Assembly (NCBI GenBank): GCA_002189035.1
Contig: NEEC01000033.1
Location: 1-64,000, forward strand
Origin: Utricularia gibba
Taxonomy: Eukaryota > Streptophyta > Magnoliopsida > Lamiales > Lentibulariaceae
Reading direction: 5' to 3'
DNA: 64,000 nt
The translations under genes and the position numbers were made by a program. Below the pieces are notes generated by a model. That model saw only the letters and a list, made by a program, of their open reading frames with translations, ran no database searches and was not told where the DNA came from. Position 1 is the first letter of the stretch. Each line of letters begins with the position of its first letter. Shown here piece by piece: positions 11,801 to 26,900 of this stretch.

Positions 11801-14800
11801 TTCCTTGGTGGCTGCGTTTAATATTGTGCTTCTCGTTCTCGAAATTGATGCAAACAAGATACACGGCAAAAGAATCAAATAGCCACTAGAGACATGGTGT
11901 ATGGGAATGGTGCATCAAGAATCAGAAGTATCATGGCAACTAATTGAATCAATCAACAGCCAAAACATATGGTGTCAAACTTCATCGGATATGCGATCAA
12001 GATGGAAAAAAGTCACATGTTACATCATGAATTTCGTGGCATCACTTATCCCAACACTATTATACTCCAGGTACGCAAAAATGTTTACTTTTAACGAATC
12101 CAGTGCACGTGTGATTTTTAGGCTGCACCCCGAATGGTGATGCGCAATGAAATGACTAGGTCGCACATCCTGGTCCACGAAGCACCTCTTCCAAAACATG
12201 CAGATCCTAACTCTTCATAGCACACCATTGGGAAGCCCGATTCGAGCTCCAAGTAGTATAATTTGGAGTTTCGTTTGTCCGATAACTGTGGACATATTAA
12301 AAACAAACCACAACGAAAAGTGTCTTACGTGTCCTTCCTTGGTGGCTGCGTTTAATATTGTGCTTCTCGTTCTCGAAATTGATGCAAACAAGATACACGG
12401 CAAAAGAATCAAATAGCCACTAGAGACATGGTGTATGGGAATGGTGCATCAAGAATCAGAAGTATCATGGCAACTAATTGAATCAATCAACAGCCAAAAC
12501 ATATGGTGTCAAACTTCATCGGATATGCGATCAAGATGGAAAAAAGTCACATGTTACATCATGAATTTCGTGGCATCACTTATCCCAACACTATTATACT
12601 CAGGTACGCAAAAATGTTTACTTTTAACGAATCCAGTGCACGTGTGATTTTTAGGCTGCACCCCGAATGGTGATGCGCAATGAAATGACTAGGTCGCACA
12701 TCCTGGTCCACGAAGCACCTCTTCCAAAACATGCAGATCCTAACTCTTCATAGCACACCATTGGGAAGCCCGATTCGAGCTCCAAGTAGTATAATTTGGA
12801 GTTTCGTTTGTCCGATAACTGTGGACATATTAAAAACAAACCACAACGAAAAGTGTCTTACGTGTCCTTCCTTGGTGGCTGCGTTTAATATTGTGCTTCT
12901 CGTTCTCGAAATTGATGCAAACAAGATACACGGCAAAAGAATCAAATAGCCACTAGAGACATGGTGTATGGGAATGGTGCATCAAGAATCAGAAGTATCA
13001 TGGCAACTAATTGAATCAATCAACAGCCAAAACATATGGTGTCAAACTTCATCGGATATGCGATCAAGATGGAAAAAAGTCACATGTTACATCATGAATT
13101 TCGTGGCATCACTTATCCCAACACTATTATACTCCAGGTACGCAAAAATGTTTACTTTTAACGAATCCAGTGCACGTGTGATTTTTAGGCTGCACCCCGA
13201 ATGGTGATGCGCAATGAAATGACTAGGTCGCACATCCTGGTCCACGAAGCACCTCTTCCAAAACATGCAGATCCTAACTCTTCATAGCACACCATTGGGA
13301 AGCCCGATTCGAGCTCCAAGTAGTATAATTTGGAGTTTCGTTTGTCCGATAACTGTGGACATATTAAAAACAAACCACAACGAAAAGTGTCTTACGTGTC
13401 CTTCCTTGGTGGCTGCGTTTAATATTGTGCTTCTCGTTCTCGAAATTGATGCAAAAGATACACGGCAAAAGAATCAAATAGCCACTAGAGACATGGTGTA
13501 TGGGAATGGTGCATCAAGAATCAGAAGTATCATGGCAACTAATTGAATCAATCAACAGCCAAAACATATGGTGTCAAACTTCATCGGATATGCGATCAAG
13601 ATGGAAAAAAGTCACATGTTACATCATGAATTTCGTGGCATCACTTATCCCAACACTATTATACTCCAGGTACGCAAAAATGTTTACTTTTAACGAATCC
13701 AGTGCACGTGTGATTTTTAGGCTGCACCCCGAATGGTGATGCGCAATGAAATGACTAGGTCGCACATCCTGGTCCACGAAGCACCTCTTCCAAAACATGC
13801 AGATCCTAACTCTTCATAGCACACCATTGGGAAGCCCGATTCGAGCTCCAAGTAGTATAATTTGGAGTTTCGTTTGTCCGATAACTGTGGACATATTAAA
13901 AACAAACCACAACGAAAAGTGTCTTACGTGTCCTTCCTTGGTGGCTGCGTTTAATATTGTGCTTCTCGTTCTCGAAATTGATGCAAACAAGATACACGGC
14001 AAAAGAATCAAATAGCCACTAGAGACATGGTGTATGGGAATGGTGCATCAAGAATCAGAAGTATCATGGCAACTAATTGAATCAATCAACAGCCAAAACA
14101 TATGGTGTCAAACTTCATCGGATATGCGATCAAGATGGAAAAAAGTCACATGTTACATCATGAATTTCGTGGCATCACTTATCCCAACACTATTATACTC
14201 CAGGTACGCAAAAATGTTTACTTTTAACGAATCCAGTGCACGTGTGATTTTTAGGCTGCACCCCGAATGGTGATGCGCAATGAAATGACTAGGTCGCACA
14301 TCCTGGTCCACGAAGCACCTCTTCCAAAACATGCAGATCCTAACTCTTCATAGCACACCATTGGGAAGCCCGATTCGAGCTCCAAGTAGTATAATTTGGA
14401 GTTTCGTTTGTCCGATAACTGTGGACATATTAAAAACAAACCACAACGAAAAGTGTCTTACGTGTCCTTCCTTGGTGGCTGCGTTTAATATTGTGCTTCT
14501 CGTTCTCGAAATTGATGCAAACAAGATACACGGCAAAAGAATCAAATAGCCACTAGAGACATGGTGTATGGGAATGGTGCATCAAGAATCAGAAGTATCA
14601 TGGCAACTAATTGAATCAATCAACAGCCAAAACATATGGTGTCAAACTTCATCGGATATGCGATCAAGATGGAAAAAAGTCACATGTTACATCATGAATT
14701 TCGTGGCATCACTTATCCCAACACTATTATACTCCAGGTACGCAAAAATGTTTACTTTTAACGAATCCAGTGCACGTGTGATTTTTAGGCTGCACCCCGA

Positions 14801-17800
14801 ATGGTGATGCGCAATGAAATGACTAGGTCGCACATCCTGGTCCACGAAGCACCTCTTCCAAAACATGCAGATCCTAACTCTTCATAGCACACCATTGGGA
14901 AGCCCGATTCGAGCTCCAAGTAGTATAATTTGGAGTTTCGTTTGTCCGATAACTGTGGACATATTAAAAACAAACCACAACGAAAAGTGTCTTACGTGTC
15001 CTTCCTTGGTGGCTGCGTTTAATATTGTGCTTCTCGTTCTCGAAATTGATGCAAACAAGATACACGGCAAAAGAATCAAATAGCCACTAGAGACATGGTG
15101 TATGGGAATGGTGCATCAAGAATCAGAAGTATCATGGCAACTAATTGAATCAATCAACAGCCAAAACATATGGTGTCAAACTTCATCGGATATGCGATCA
15201 AGATGGAAAAAAGTCACATGTTACATCATGAATTTCGTGGCATCACTTATCCCAACACTATTATACTCCAGGTACGCAAAAATGTTTACTTTTAACGAAT
15301 CCAGTGCACGTGTGATTTTTAGGCTGCACCCCGAATGGTGATGCGCAATGAAATGACTAGGTCGCACATCCTGGTCCACGAAGCACCTCTTCCAAAACAT
15401 GCAGATCCTAACTCTTCATAGCACACCATTGGGAAGCCCGATTCGAGCTCCAAGTAGTATAATTTGGAGTTTCGTTTGTCCGATAACTGTGGACATATTA
15501 AAAACAAACCACAACGAAAAGTGTCTTACGTGTCCTTCCTTGGTGGCTGCGTTTAATATTGTGCTTCTCGTTCTCGAAATTGATGCAAACAAGATACACG
15601 GCAAAAGAATCAAATAGCCACTAGAGACATGGTGTATGGGAATGGTGCATCAAGAATCAGAAGTATCATGGCAACTAATTGAATCAATCAACAGCCAAAA
15701 CATATGGTGTCAAACTTCATCGGATATGCGATCAAGATGGAAAAAAGTCACATGTTACATCATGAATTTCGTGGCATCACTTATCCCAACACTATTATAC
15801 TCCAGGTACGCAAAAATGTTTACTTTTAACGAATCCAGTGCACGTGTGATTTTTAGGCTGCACCCCGAATGGTGATGCGCAATGAAATGACTAGTCGCAC
15901 ATCCTGGTCCACGAAGCACCTCTTCCAAAACATGCAGATCCTAACTCTTCATAGCACACCATTGGGAAGCCCGATTCGAGCTCCAAGTAGTATAATTTGG
16001 AGTTTCGTTTGTCCGATAACTGTGGACATATTAAAAACAAACCACAACGAAAAGTGTCTTACGTGTCCTTCCTTGGTGGCTGCGTTTAATATTGTGCTTC
16101 TCGTTCTCGAAATTGATGCAAACAAGATACACGGCAAAAGAATCAAATAGCCACTAGAGACATGGTGTATGGGAATGGTGCATCAAGAATCAGAAGTATC
16201 ATGGCAACTAATTGATCAATCAACAGCCAAAACATATGGTGTCAAACTTCATCGGATATGCGATCAAGATGGAAAAAAGTCACATGTTACATCATGAATT
16301 TCGTGGCATCACTTATCCCAACACTATTATACTCCAGGTACGCAAAAATGTTTACTTTTAACGAATCCAGTGCACGTGTGATTTTTAGGCTGCACCCCGA
16401 ATGGTGATGCGCAATGAAATGACTAGGTCGCACATCCTGGTCCACGAAGCACCTCTTCCAAAACATGCAGATCCTAACTCTTCATAGCACACCATTGGGA
16501 AGCCCGATTCGAGCTCCAAGTAGTATAATTTGGAGTTTCGTTTGTCCGATAACTGTGGACATATTAAAAACAAACCACAACGAAAAGTGTCTTACGTGTC
16601 CTTCCTTGGTGGCTGCGTTTAATATTGTGCTTCTCGTTCTCGAAATTGATGCAAAAGATACACGGAAAAAGAATCAAATAGCCACTAGAGACATGGTGTA
16701 TGGGAATGGTGCATCAAGAATCAGAAGTATCATGCAACTAATTGATCAATCAACAGCCAAAACATATGGTGTCAAACTTCATCGGATATGCGATCAAGAT
16801 GGAAAAAAGTCACATGTTACATCATGAATTTCGTGGCATCACTTATCCCAACACTATTATACTCCAGGTACGCAAAAATGTTTACTTTTAACGAATCCAG
16901 TGCACGTGTGATTTTTAGGCTGCACCCCGAATGGTGATGCGCAATGAAATGACTAGTCGCACATCCTGGTCCACGAAGCACCTCTTCCAAAACATGCAGA
17001 TCCTAACTCTTCATAGCACACCATTGGGAAGCCCGATTCGAGCTCCAAGTAGTATAATTTGGAGTTTCGTTTGTCCGATAACTGTGGACATATTAAAAAC
17101 AAACCACAACGAAAAGTGTCTTACGTGTCCTTCCTTGGTGGCTGCGTTTAATATTGTGCTTCTCGTTCTCGAAATTGATGCAAAAGATACACGGCAAAAG
17201 AATCAAATAGCCACTAGAGACATGGTGTATGGGAATGGTGCATCAAGAATCAGAAGTATCATGGCAACTAATTGAATCAATCAACAGCCAAACATATGGT
17301 GTCAAACTTCATCGGATATGCGATCAAGATGGAAAAAAGTCACATGTTACATCATGAATTTCGTGGCATCACTTATCCCAACACTATTATACTCAGGTAT
17401 GCAAAATGTTTACTTTTAACGAATCCAGTGCACGTGTGATTTTTAGGCTGCACCCCGAATGGTGATGCGCAATGAAATGACTAGTCGCACATCCTGGTCC
17501 ACGAAGCACCTCTTCCAAAACATGCAGATCCTAACTCTTCATAGCACACCATTGGGAAGCCCGATTCGAGCTCCAAGTAGTATAATTTGGAGTTTCGTTT
17601 GTCCGATAACTGTGGACATATTAAAAACAAACCACAACGAAAAGTGTCTTACGTGTCCTTCCTTGGTGGCTGCGTTTAATATTGTGCTTCTCGTTCTCGA
17701 AATTGATGCAAACAAGATACACGGCAAAAGAATCAAATAGCCACTAGAGACATGGTGTATGGGAATGGTGCATCAAGAATCAGAAGTATCATGGCAACTA

Positions 17801-20039
17801 ATTGAATCAATCAACAGCCAAAACATATGGTGTCAAACTTCATCGGATATGCGATCAAGATGGAAAAAAGTCACATGTTACATCATGAATTTCGTGGCAT
17901 CACTTATCCCAACACTATTATACTCCAGGTACGCAAAAATGTTTACTTTTAACGAATCCAGTGCACGTGTGATTTTTAGGCTGCACCCCGAATGGTGATG
18001 CGCAATGAAATGACTAGGTCGCACATCCTGGTCCACGAAGCACCTCTTCCAAAACATGCAGATCCTAACTCTTCATAGCACACCATTGGGAAGCCCGATT
18101 CGAGCTCCAAGTAGTATAATTTGGAGTTTCGTTTGTCCGATAACTGTGGACATATTAAAAACAAACCACAACGAAAAGTGTCTTACGTGTCCTTCCTTGG
18201 TGGCTGCGTTTAATATTGTGCTTCTCGTTCTCGAAATTGATGCAAAAGATACACGGCAAAAGAATCAAATAGCCACTAGAGACATGGTGTATGGGAATGG
18301 TGCATCAAGAATCAGAAGTATCATGGCAACTAATTGAATCAATCAACAGCCAAAACATATGGTGTCAAACTTCATCGGATATGCGATCAAGATGGAAAAA
18401 AGTCACATGTTACATCATGAATTTCGTGGCATCACTTATCCCAACACTATTATACTCCAGGTACGCAAAAATGTTTACTTTTAACGAATCCAGTGCACGT
18501 GTGATTTTTAGGCTGCACCCCGAATGGTGATGCGCAATGAAATGACTAGGTCGCACATCCTGGTCCACGAAGCACCTCTTCCAAAACATGCAGATCCTAA
18601 CTCTTCATAGCACACCATTGGGAAGCCCGATTCGAGCTCCAAGTAGTATAATTTGGAGTTTCGTTTGTCCGATAACTGTGGACATATTAAAAACAAACCA
18701 CAACGAAAAGTGTCTTACGTGTCCTTCCTTGGTGGCTGCGTTTAATATTGTGCTTCTCGTTCTCGAAATTGATGCAAACAAGATACACGGCAAAAGAATC
18801 AAATAGCCACTAGAGACATGGTGTATGGGAATGGTGCATCAAGAATCAGAAGTATCATGCAACTAATTGATCAATCAACAGCCAAAACATATGGTGTCAA
18901 ACTTCATCGGATATGCGATCAAGATGGAAAAAAGTCACATGTTACATCATGAATTTCGTGGCATCACTTATCCCAACACTATTATACTCCAGGTACGCAA
19001 AAATGTTTACTTTTAACGAATCCAGTGCACGTGTGATTTTTAGGCTGCACCCCGAATGGTGATGCGCAATGAAATGACTAGTCGCACATCCTGGTCCACG
19101 AAGCACCTCTTCCAAAACATGCAGATCCTAACTCTTCATAGCACACCATTGGGAAGCCCGATTCGAGCTCCAAGTAGTATAATTTGGAGTTTCGTTTGTC
19201 CGATAACTGTGGACATATTAAAAACAAACCACAACGAAAAGTGTCTTACGTGTCCTTCCTTGGTGGCTGCGTTTAATATTGTGCTTCTCGTTCTCGAAAT
19301 TGATGCAAACAAGATACACGGCAAAAGAATCAAATAGCCACTAGAGACATGGTGTATGGGAATGGTGCATCAAGAATCAGAAGTATCATGGCAACTAATT
19401 GAATCAATCAACAGCCAAAACATATGGTGTCAAACTTCATCGGATATGCGATCAAGATGGAAAAAAGTCACATGTTACATCATGAATTTCGTGGCATCAC
19501 TTATCCCAACACTATTATACTCCAGGTACGCAAAAATGTTTACTTTTAACGAATCCAGTGCACGTGTGATTTTTAGGCTGCACCCCGAATGGTGATGCGC
19601 AATGAAATGACTAGGTCGCACATCCTGGTCCACGAAGCACCTCTTCCAAAACATGCAGATCCTAACTCTTCATAGCACACCATTGGGAAGCCCGATTCGA
19701 GCTCCAAGTAGTATAATTTGGAGTTTCGTTTGTCCGATAACTGTGGACATATTAAAAACAAACCACAACGAAAAGTGTCTTACGTGTCCTTCCTTGGTGG
19801 CTGCGTTTAATATTGTGCTTCTCGTTCTCGAAATTGATGCAAAAGATACACGGAAAAGAATCAAATAGCCACTAGAGACATGGTGTATGGGAATGGTGCA
19901 TCAAGAATCAGAAGTATCATGCAACTAATTGATCAATCAACAGCCAAAACATATGGTGTCAAACTTCATCGGATATGCGATCAAGATGGAAAAAAGTCAC
20001 ATGTTACATCATGAATTTCGTGGCATCACTTATCCCAAC

Positions 20040-23000
20040 ACTGGTATACTTTTAACGGTGCACGTGCTGCACCCCGAATGGTGATGCGCAATGAAATGAC
20101 TATCGCACATCCTGGTCCACGAAGCACCTCTTCCAAAACATGCAGATGTCCCATTCGAAAGTAGTATACGTTTGTCCATAACACATATTAAAAACAAACC
20201 ACAACGAAAAGTGTCTTACGTGTCCTTCCTTGGTGGCTGCGTTTAATATTGTGCTTCTCGTTCTCGAAATTGATGCAAATACACGGCAAAAGAATCAAAT
20301 AGCCACTAGAGACATGGTGTATGGGAATGGTGCATCAAGAATCAGAAGTATCATGGCAACTAATTGCAATCAATATGGTGTCAAACTTCATCGGATATGC
20401 GATCAAGATGGAAAAAAGTCACATGTTACATCATGAATTTCGTGGCATCACTTATCCCAACACTATTATACAGGTACGCAAAATGTTTACTTTTAACGAA
20501 TCCAGTGCACGTGTGATTTTTAGGCTGCACCCCGAATGGTGATGCGCAATGAAATGACTAGTCGCACATCCTGGTTCTTCCAAAACATGCAGATCCTAAC
20601 TCTTCATAGCACACCATTGGGAAGCCCGATTCGAGCTCCAAGTAGTATAATTTGGAGTTTCGTTTGTCCGATAACTGTGGACATATTAAAAAAAACCACA
20701 ACGAAAAGTGTCTTACGTGTCCTTCCTTGGTGGCTGCGTTTAATATTGTGCTTCTCGTTCTCGAAATTGATGCAAGATACACGGCAAAAGAATCAAATAG
20801 CCACTAGAGACATGGTGTATGGGAATGGTGCATCAAGAATCAGAAGTATCATGGCAACTAATTGATCAATCAACAGCCAAAAATATGGTGTCAAACTTCA
20901 TCGGATATGCGATCAAGATGGAAAAAAGTCACATGTTACATCATGAATTTCGTGGCATCACTTATCCCAACACTATTATACTCCAGGTACGCAAAAATGT
21001 TTACTTTTAACGAATCCAGTGCACGTGTGATTTTTAGGCTGCACCCCGAATGGTGATGCGCAATGAAATGACTATCGCACATCCTGGTCCACGAAGCACC
21101 TCTTCCAAAACATGCAGATCTAACTCTTCATAGCACACCATTGGGAAGCCCGATTCGAGCTCCACATAACTGTGGACATGAAAAGACAATAAAATTGATG
21201 CATACTCAACCACTAGAGACATGGTGTATGGGAATGGTGCATCAAGAATCAGAAGTATCATGGCAACTAATTGAATCAATCAACAGCCAAAACATATGGT
21301 GTCAAACTTCATCGGATATGCGATCAAGATGGAAAAAAGTCACATGTTACATCATGAATTTCGTGGCATCACTGGTACGCCGAATTTCTTGTGATGCGCA
21401 AAAATGACTATTTGGTCTCGTCGCACACCATCCATAACGTATAAACATATTAAAAACAAACCACAACGAAAAGTGTCTTACGTGTCCTTCCTTGGTGGCT
21501 GCGTTTAATAAAATTGATGCTACACGGCAAAAGAATCAAATAGCCACTAGAGACATGGTGTATGGGAATGGTGCATCAAGAATCAGAAGTATCAACTCAA
21601 TCAACATACATTCATCGGCGATCAAGCACATGTTACATCATGAATTTCGTGGCATCACGGTAACTATCTGCACGTGTCTGTGGTGATGCGCAATGAAATG
21701 ACCGCACATCCTGGTTCTTCCATGCAGATGTTGGGAAGCCCGATTCGAGCTCCAAGTAGTATAATTTGGAGTTTCGTTTGTCCGATAACTGTGGACATAT
21801 TAAAAACAAACCACAACGAAAAGTGTCTTACGTGTCAATCAACAAAATTCGTGTCATCATCTATCATCGGTATGCGGATCGGATGGAAAAAAGTCACATG
21901 TTACATCATGAATTTCGTGGCATCACTTATCCCAACACTATTCCTAGAACTGCAATGGTGAAATGTTAACATCAACAGCAATCCAGTGCACGTGTCAAAC
22001 TGCATGAATGGTGAATGCGAACAATATGTCACATCAACACATCAGGTCGGCATCCACATCATCATCCAACTTATCTATTATACTCCAGGTACGCAAAAAT
22101 GTTTACTTTTAACGAATCCAGTGCACGTGTGATTTTTAGGCTGCACCCCGAATGGTGATGCGCAATGAAATGACTACGCACATCATCTGGGCACAGCCCG
22201 ATTCGAGCTCCAAGTAGTATAATTTGGAGTTTCGTTTGTCCGTGGACATATTAAAAACAAACCACAACGAAAAGTGTCTTACGTGTCCTTCCTTGGTGGC
22301 TGCGTTTAATAATTTGCTCTCGTTCATCCATATGGGTACACTTCATTAAAAGCACAACCACCAGAGACGTGTGCTCTGTGGTGATGTCCTTGGTGATGCG
22401 GTATATGCAAACTAGAAAAGTGTCTTACGTGTCCTTCCTTGGTGGCTGCGTTTAATATTGAACAAATACACGGCAAAAGAATCAAATAGCCACTAGAGAC
22501 ATGGTGTATGGGAATGGTGCATCAAGAATCAGAAGTATCATGGCAACTAATTGCAATCAATATGGTGTCAAACTTCATCGGATATGCGATCAAGATGGAA
22601 AAAAGTCACATGTTACATCATGAATTTCGTGGCATCACTTATCCCAACACTATTATACTCCAGGTACGCAAAAATGTTTACTTTTAACGAATCCAGTGCA
22701 CGTGTGATTTTTAGGCTGCACCCCGAATGGTGATGCGCAATGAAATGACTATCGCACATCCTGGTCCACGAAGCACCTCTTCCAAAACATGCAGATGCTT
22801 TCTGTCATCTGTGGATGCCAGGTACGCAAAAACATGTTTTTGAATGGCAAACGTGCTTCATGTGGTGATAATGAAATGATTCAGTCATCATCATTATCAT
22901 GGCAACTGGGCAAACATCGGAATGCCCACATGTTACAGAAATGCACTTTTAACGAATCCAGTGCACGTGTGATTTTTCTGCTGGTGATGCGCAATGAAAT

Positions 23001-23930
23001 GACTAGTCGCACATCCTGGTCCACGAAGCACCTCTTCCAAAACATGCAGATCCTAACTCTTCATAGCACACCATTGGGAAGCCCTATTCGTGCTCCAAGT
23101 AGTATAATTTGGAGTTACGTTTGTCCCACGTGTGTAATAATGTGCAAATTGATGCACACGGCAAAAGAATCAAATAGCCACTAGAGACATGGTGTATGGG
23201 AATGGTGTCAAGAATCAGAAGTATCATGGCAACTAATTGGCCAAAACATATCAAACTTCATCGGATATGCGATCAACACATGTTACATCATGAATTTCGT
23301 GGCAAGGTACGCAAAACTTTTAACGAATCCAGTCACGTGTCTGCAAATGGTGATGCGCAATGAAATGACTATCGCACATCCTGGTCCACGAAGCAGCAGA
23401 TCAACTCTTCATAGCACACCATTGGGAAGATTCGTGCTCCAACATAACTTGGACATATTAAAAACAAACCACAACGAAAAGTGTCTTAAATGTGCAAATT
23501 GATGCACACGGCAAAAGAATCAAATATAGAGACATCATCTCAGAAGTATCATGGCAACTAATTGCATCAATCAACAGTAAGGATATGATCAAGATGGAAA
23601 AAAGTCACATGTTACATCATGAATTTCGTGGCATGGTACGGTACTTTTAACGAATCCAGTGCACGTGTGATTTTTAGGCTGCAAATGGTGATGCGCAATG
23701 AAATGAGTCGCACATCCTGGTCCACGAAGCACCTCTTCCAAAACATGCAGATGCACACCATTTTCGTGTCATAACTGTGGACATATTAAAAACAAACCAC
23801 AACGAAAAGTGTCTTACGTGTCCTTCCTTGGTGGCTGCGTTTAATGTGCAAATTGATGCAAGATACACGGAAAAGAATCAAATATAGAGACACATCAAGA
23901 ATTATCATGCAACTAATTGATCAATTTCAA
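20040..23930 (+). repeat. Damaged satellite patch 1
   Basis: The regular array breaks at about 20042, where the segment between CCCAACACT and TTTTAACG is shortened. Over the next 3.9 kb the units lose blocks of 5-150 bp while the remaining words stay identical to the monomer. Relatively intact pieces lie at 20280-21160, 22080-22300 and 22470-22790. The worst stretches are 21160-21500, 21590-21730, 21835-22080, 22310-22420 and 22790-22980. The last shows monomer words mixed with unfamiliar sequence. Short monomers of roughly 300-450 bp continue from 23130 to 23930. Surviving markers are mostly A, with B forms appearing from about 23090. There is no coding sequence and no recognisable transposon. 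Confidence 0.85.
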
Positions 23931-26900
23931 ACTTCATCGGATATGCGATCAAGATGGAAAAAAGTCACATGTTACATCATGAATTTCGTGGCATCACTTA
24001 TCCCAACACTATTATACTCCAGGTACGCAAAAATGTTTACTTTTAACGAATCCAGTGCACGTGTGATTTTTAGGCTGCACCCCGAATGGTGATGCGCAAT
24101 GAAATGACTAGGTCGCACATCCTGGTCCACGAAGCACCTCTTCCAAAACATGCAGATCCTAACTCTTCATAGCACACCATTGGGAAGCCCGATTCGAGCT
24201 CCAAGTAGTATAATTTGGAGTTTCGTTTGTCCATAACTGTGGACATATTAAAAACAAACCACAACGAAAAGTGTCTTACGTGTCCTTCCTTGGTGGCTGC
24301 GTTTAATATTGTGCTTCTCGTTCTCGAAATTGATGCAAAGATACACGGCAAAAGAATCAAATAGCCACTAGAGACATGGTGTATGGGAATGGTGCATCAA
24401 GAATCAGAAGTATCATGGCAACTAATTGATCAATCAACAGCCAAAACATATGTGTCAAACTTCATCGGATATGCGATCAAGATGGAAAAAAGTCACATGT
24501 TACATCATGAATTTCGTGGCATCACTTATCCCAACACTATTATACTCCAGGTACGCAAAAATGTTTACTTTTAACGAATCCAGTGCACGTGTGATTTTTC
24601 GGCTGCACCCCGAATGGTGATGCGCAATGAAATGACTAGGTCGCACATCCTGGTCCACGAAGCACCTCTTCCAAAACATGCAGATGCTAACTCTTCATAG
24701 CACACCATTGGGAAGCCCTATTCGTGCTCCAAGTAGTATAATTTGGAGTTACGTTTGTCCCATAACTGTGGACATATTAAAAACAAACCACAACGAAAAG
24801 TGTCTTACGTGTCCTTCCTTGGTGGCTGCGTTTAATAATGTGCTTCTCGTTCTCGAAATTGATGCAAACAAGATACACGGCAAAAGAATCAAATAGCCAC
24901 TAGAGACATGGTGTATGGGAATGGTGCATCAAGAATCAGAAGTATCATGGCAACTAATTGCATCAATCAACAGCCAAAACATATGGTGTCAAACTTCATC
25001 GGATATGCGATCAAGATGGAAAAAAGTCACATGTTACATCATGAATTTCGTGGCATCACTTATCCCAACACTATTATACTCCAGGTACGCAAAAATGTTT
25101 ACTTTTAACGAATCCAGTGCACGTGTGATTTTTAGGCTGCACCCCGAATGGTGATGCGCAATGAAATGACTAGGTCGCACATCCTGGTCCACGAAGCACC
25201 TCTTCCAAAACATGCAGATCCTAACTCTTCATAGCACACCATTGGGAAGCCCGATTCGAGCTCCAAGTAGTATAATTTGGAGTTTCGTTTGTCCGATAAC
25301 TGTGGACATATTAAAAACAAACCACAACGAAAAGTGTCTTACGTGTCCTTCCTTGGTGGCTGCGTTTAATATTGTGCTTCTCGTTCTCGAAATTGATGCA
25401 AAGATACACGGCAAAAGAATCAAATAGCCACTAGAGACATGGTGTATGGGAATGGTGCATCAAGAATCAGAAGTATCATGGCAACTAATTGCATCAATCA
25501 ACAGCCAAAACATATGGTGTCAAACTTCATCGGATATGCGATCAAGATGGAAAAAAGTCACATGTTACATCATGAATTTCGTGGCATCACTTATCCCAAC
25601 ACTATTATACTCCAGGTACGCAAAAATGTTTACTTTTAACGAATCCAGTGCACGTGTGATTTTTAGGCTGCACCCCGAATGGTGATGCGCAATGAAATGA
25701 CTATGTCGCACATCCTGGTCCACGAAGCACCTCTTCCAAAACATGCAGATCCTAACTCTTCATAGCACACCATTGGGAAGCCCGATTCGAGCTCCAAGTA
25801 GTATAATTTGGAGTTACGTTTGTCCCATAACTGTGGACATATTAAAAACAAACCACAACGAAAAGTGTCTTACGTGTCCTTCCTTGGTGGCTGCGTTTAA
25901 TAATGTGCTTCTCGTTCTCGAAATTGATGCAAAAAGATACACGGCAAAAGAATCAAATAGCCACTAGAGACATGGTGTATGGGAATGGTGCATCAAGAAT
26001 CAGAAGTATCATGGCAACTAATTGAATCAATCAACAGCCAAAACATATGGTGTCAAACTTCATCGGATATGCGATCAAGATGGAAAAAAGTCACATGTTA
26101 CATCATGAATTTCGTGGCATCACTTATCCCAACACTATTATACTCCAGGTACGCAAAAATGTTTACTTTTAACGAATCCAGTGCACGTGTGATTTTTCGG
26201 CTGCACCCCGAATGGTGATGCGCAATGAAATGACTATGTCGCACATCCTGGTCCACGAAGCACCTCTTCCAAAACATGCAGATGCTAACTCTTCATAGCA
26301 CACCATTGGGAAGCCCTATTCGTGCTCCAAGTAGTATAATTTGGAGTTACGTTTGTCCCATAACTGTGGACATATTAAAAACAAACCACAACGAAAAGTG
26401 TCTTACGTGTCCTTCCTTGGTGGCTGCGTTTAATAATGTGCTTCTCGTTCTCGAAATTGATGCAAATGGGATACACGGCAAAAGAATCAAATAGCCACTA
26501 GAGACATGGTGTATGGGAATGGTGTATCAAGAATCAGAAGTATCATGGCAACTAATTGCATCAATCAACAGCCAAAACATATGGTGTCAAACTTCATCGG
26601 ATATGCGATCAAGATGGAAAAAAGTCACATGTTACATCATGAATTTCGTGGCATCACTTATCCCAACACTATTATACTCCAGGTACGCAAAAATGTTTAC
26701 TTTTAACGAATCCAGTGCACGTGTGATTTTTCGGCTGCACCCCGAATGGTGATGCGCAATGAAATGACTATGTCGCACATCCTGGTCCACGAAGCACCTC
26801 TTCCAAAACATGCAGATGCTAACTCTTCATAGCACACCATTGGGAAGCCCTATTCGTGCTCCAAGTAGTATAATTTGGAGTTACGTTTGTCCCATAACTG

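Larger units (their letters stand above)
2824..20039 (+). repeat. Homogeneous subfamily A array
   Basis: About 32 consecutive units carry nearly all A markers. Spacing is 530-534 bp throughout. Differences between units are mostly single-base losses: ATCATGCAAC instead of ATCATGGCAAC in the units at 4425, 7093, 8160, 16692, 18817 and 19880; ACTAGTCGC at about 8420, 15890, 16952, 17480 and 19077; and a shortened CAAAAGATAC at about 9716, 13452, 16650, 17180, 18240 and 19840. Such uniformity suggests recent amplification or strong gene conversion. Small losses become denser after about 16 kb, towards the damaged patch that begins at 20040. Confidence 0.95.

Noticed and set aside
20040-23930. 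Transposon insertion as the cause of damaged patch 1
   Set aside because: No terminal repeats, target duplication, polypurine tract, poly(A) tail or transposase/reverse transcriptase-like translation. The patch is made of monomer words with gaps.
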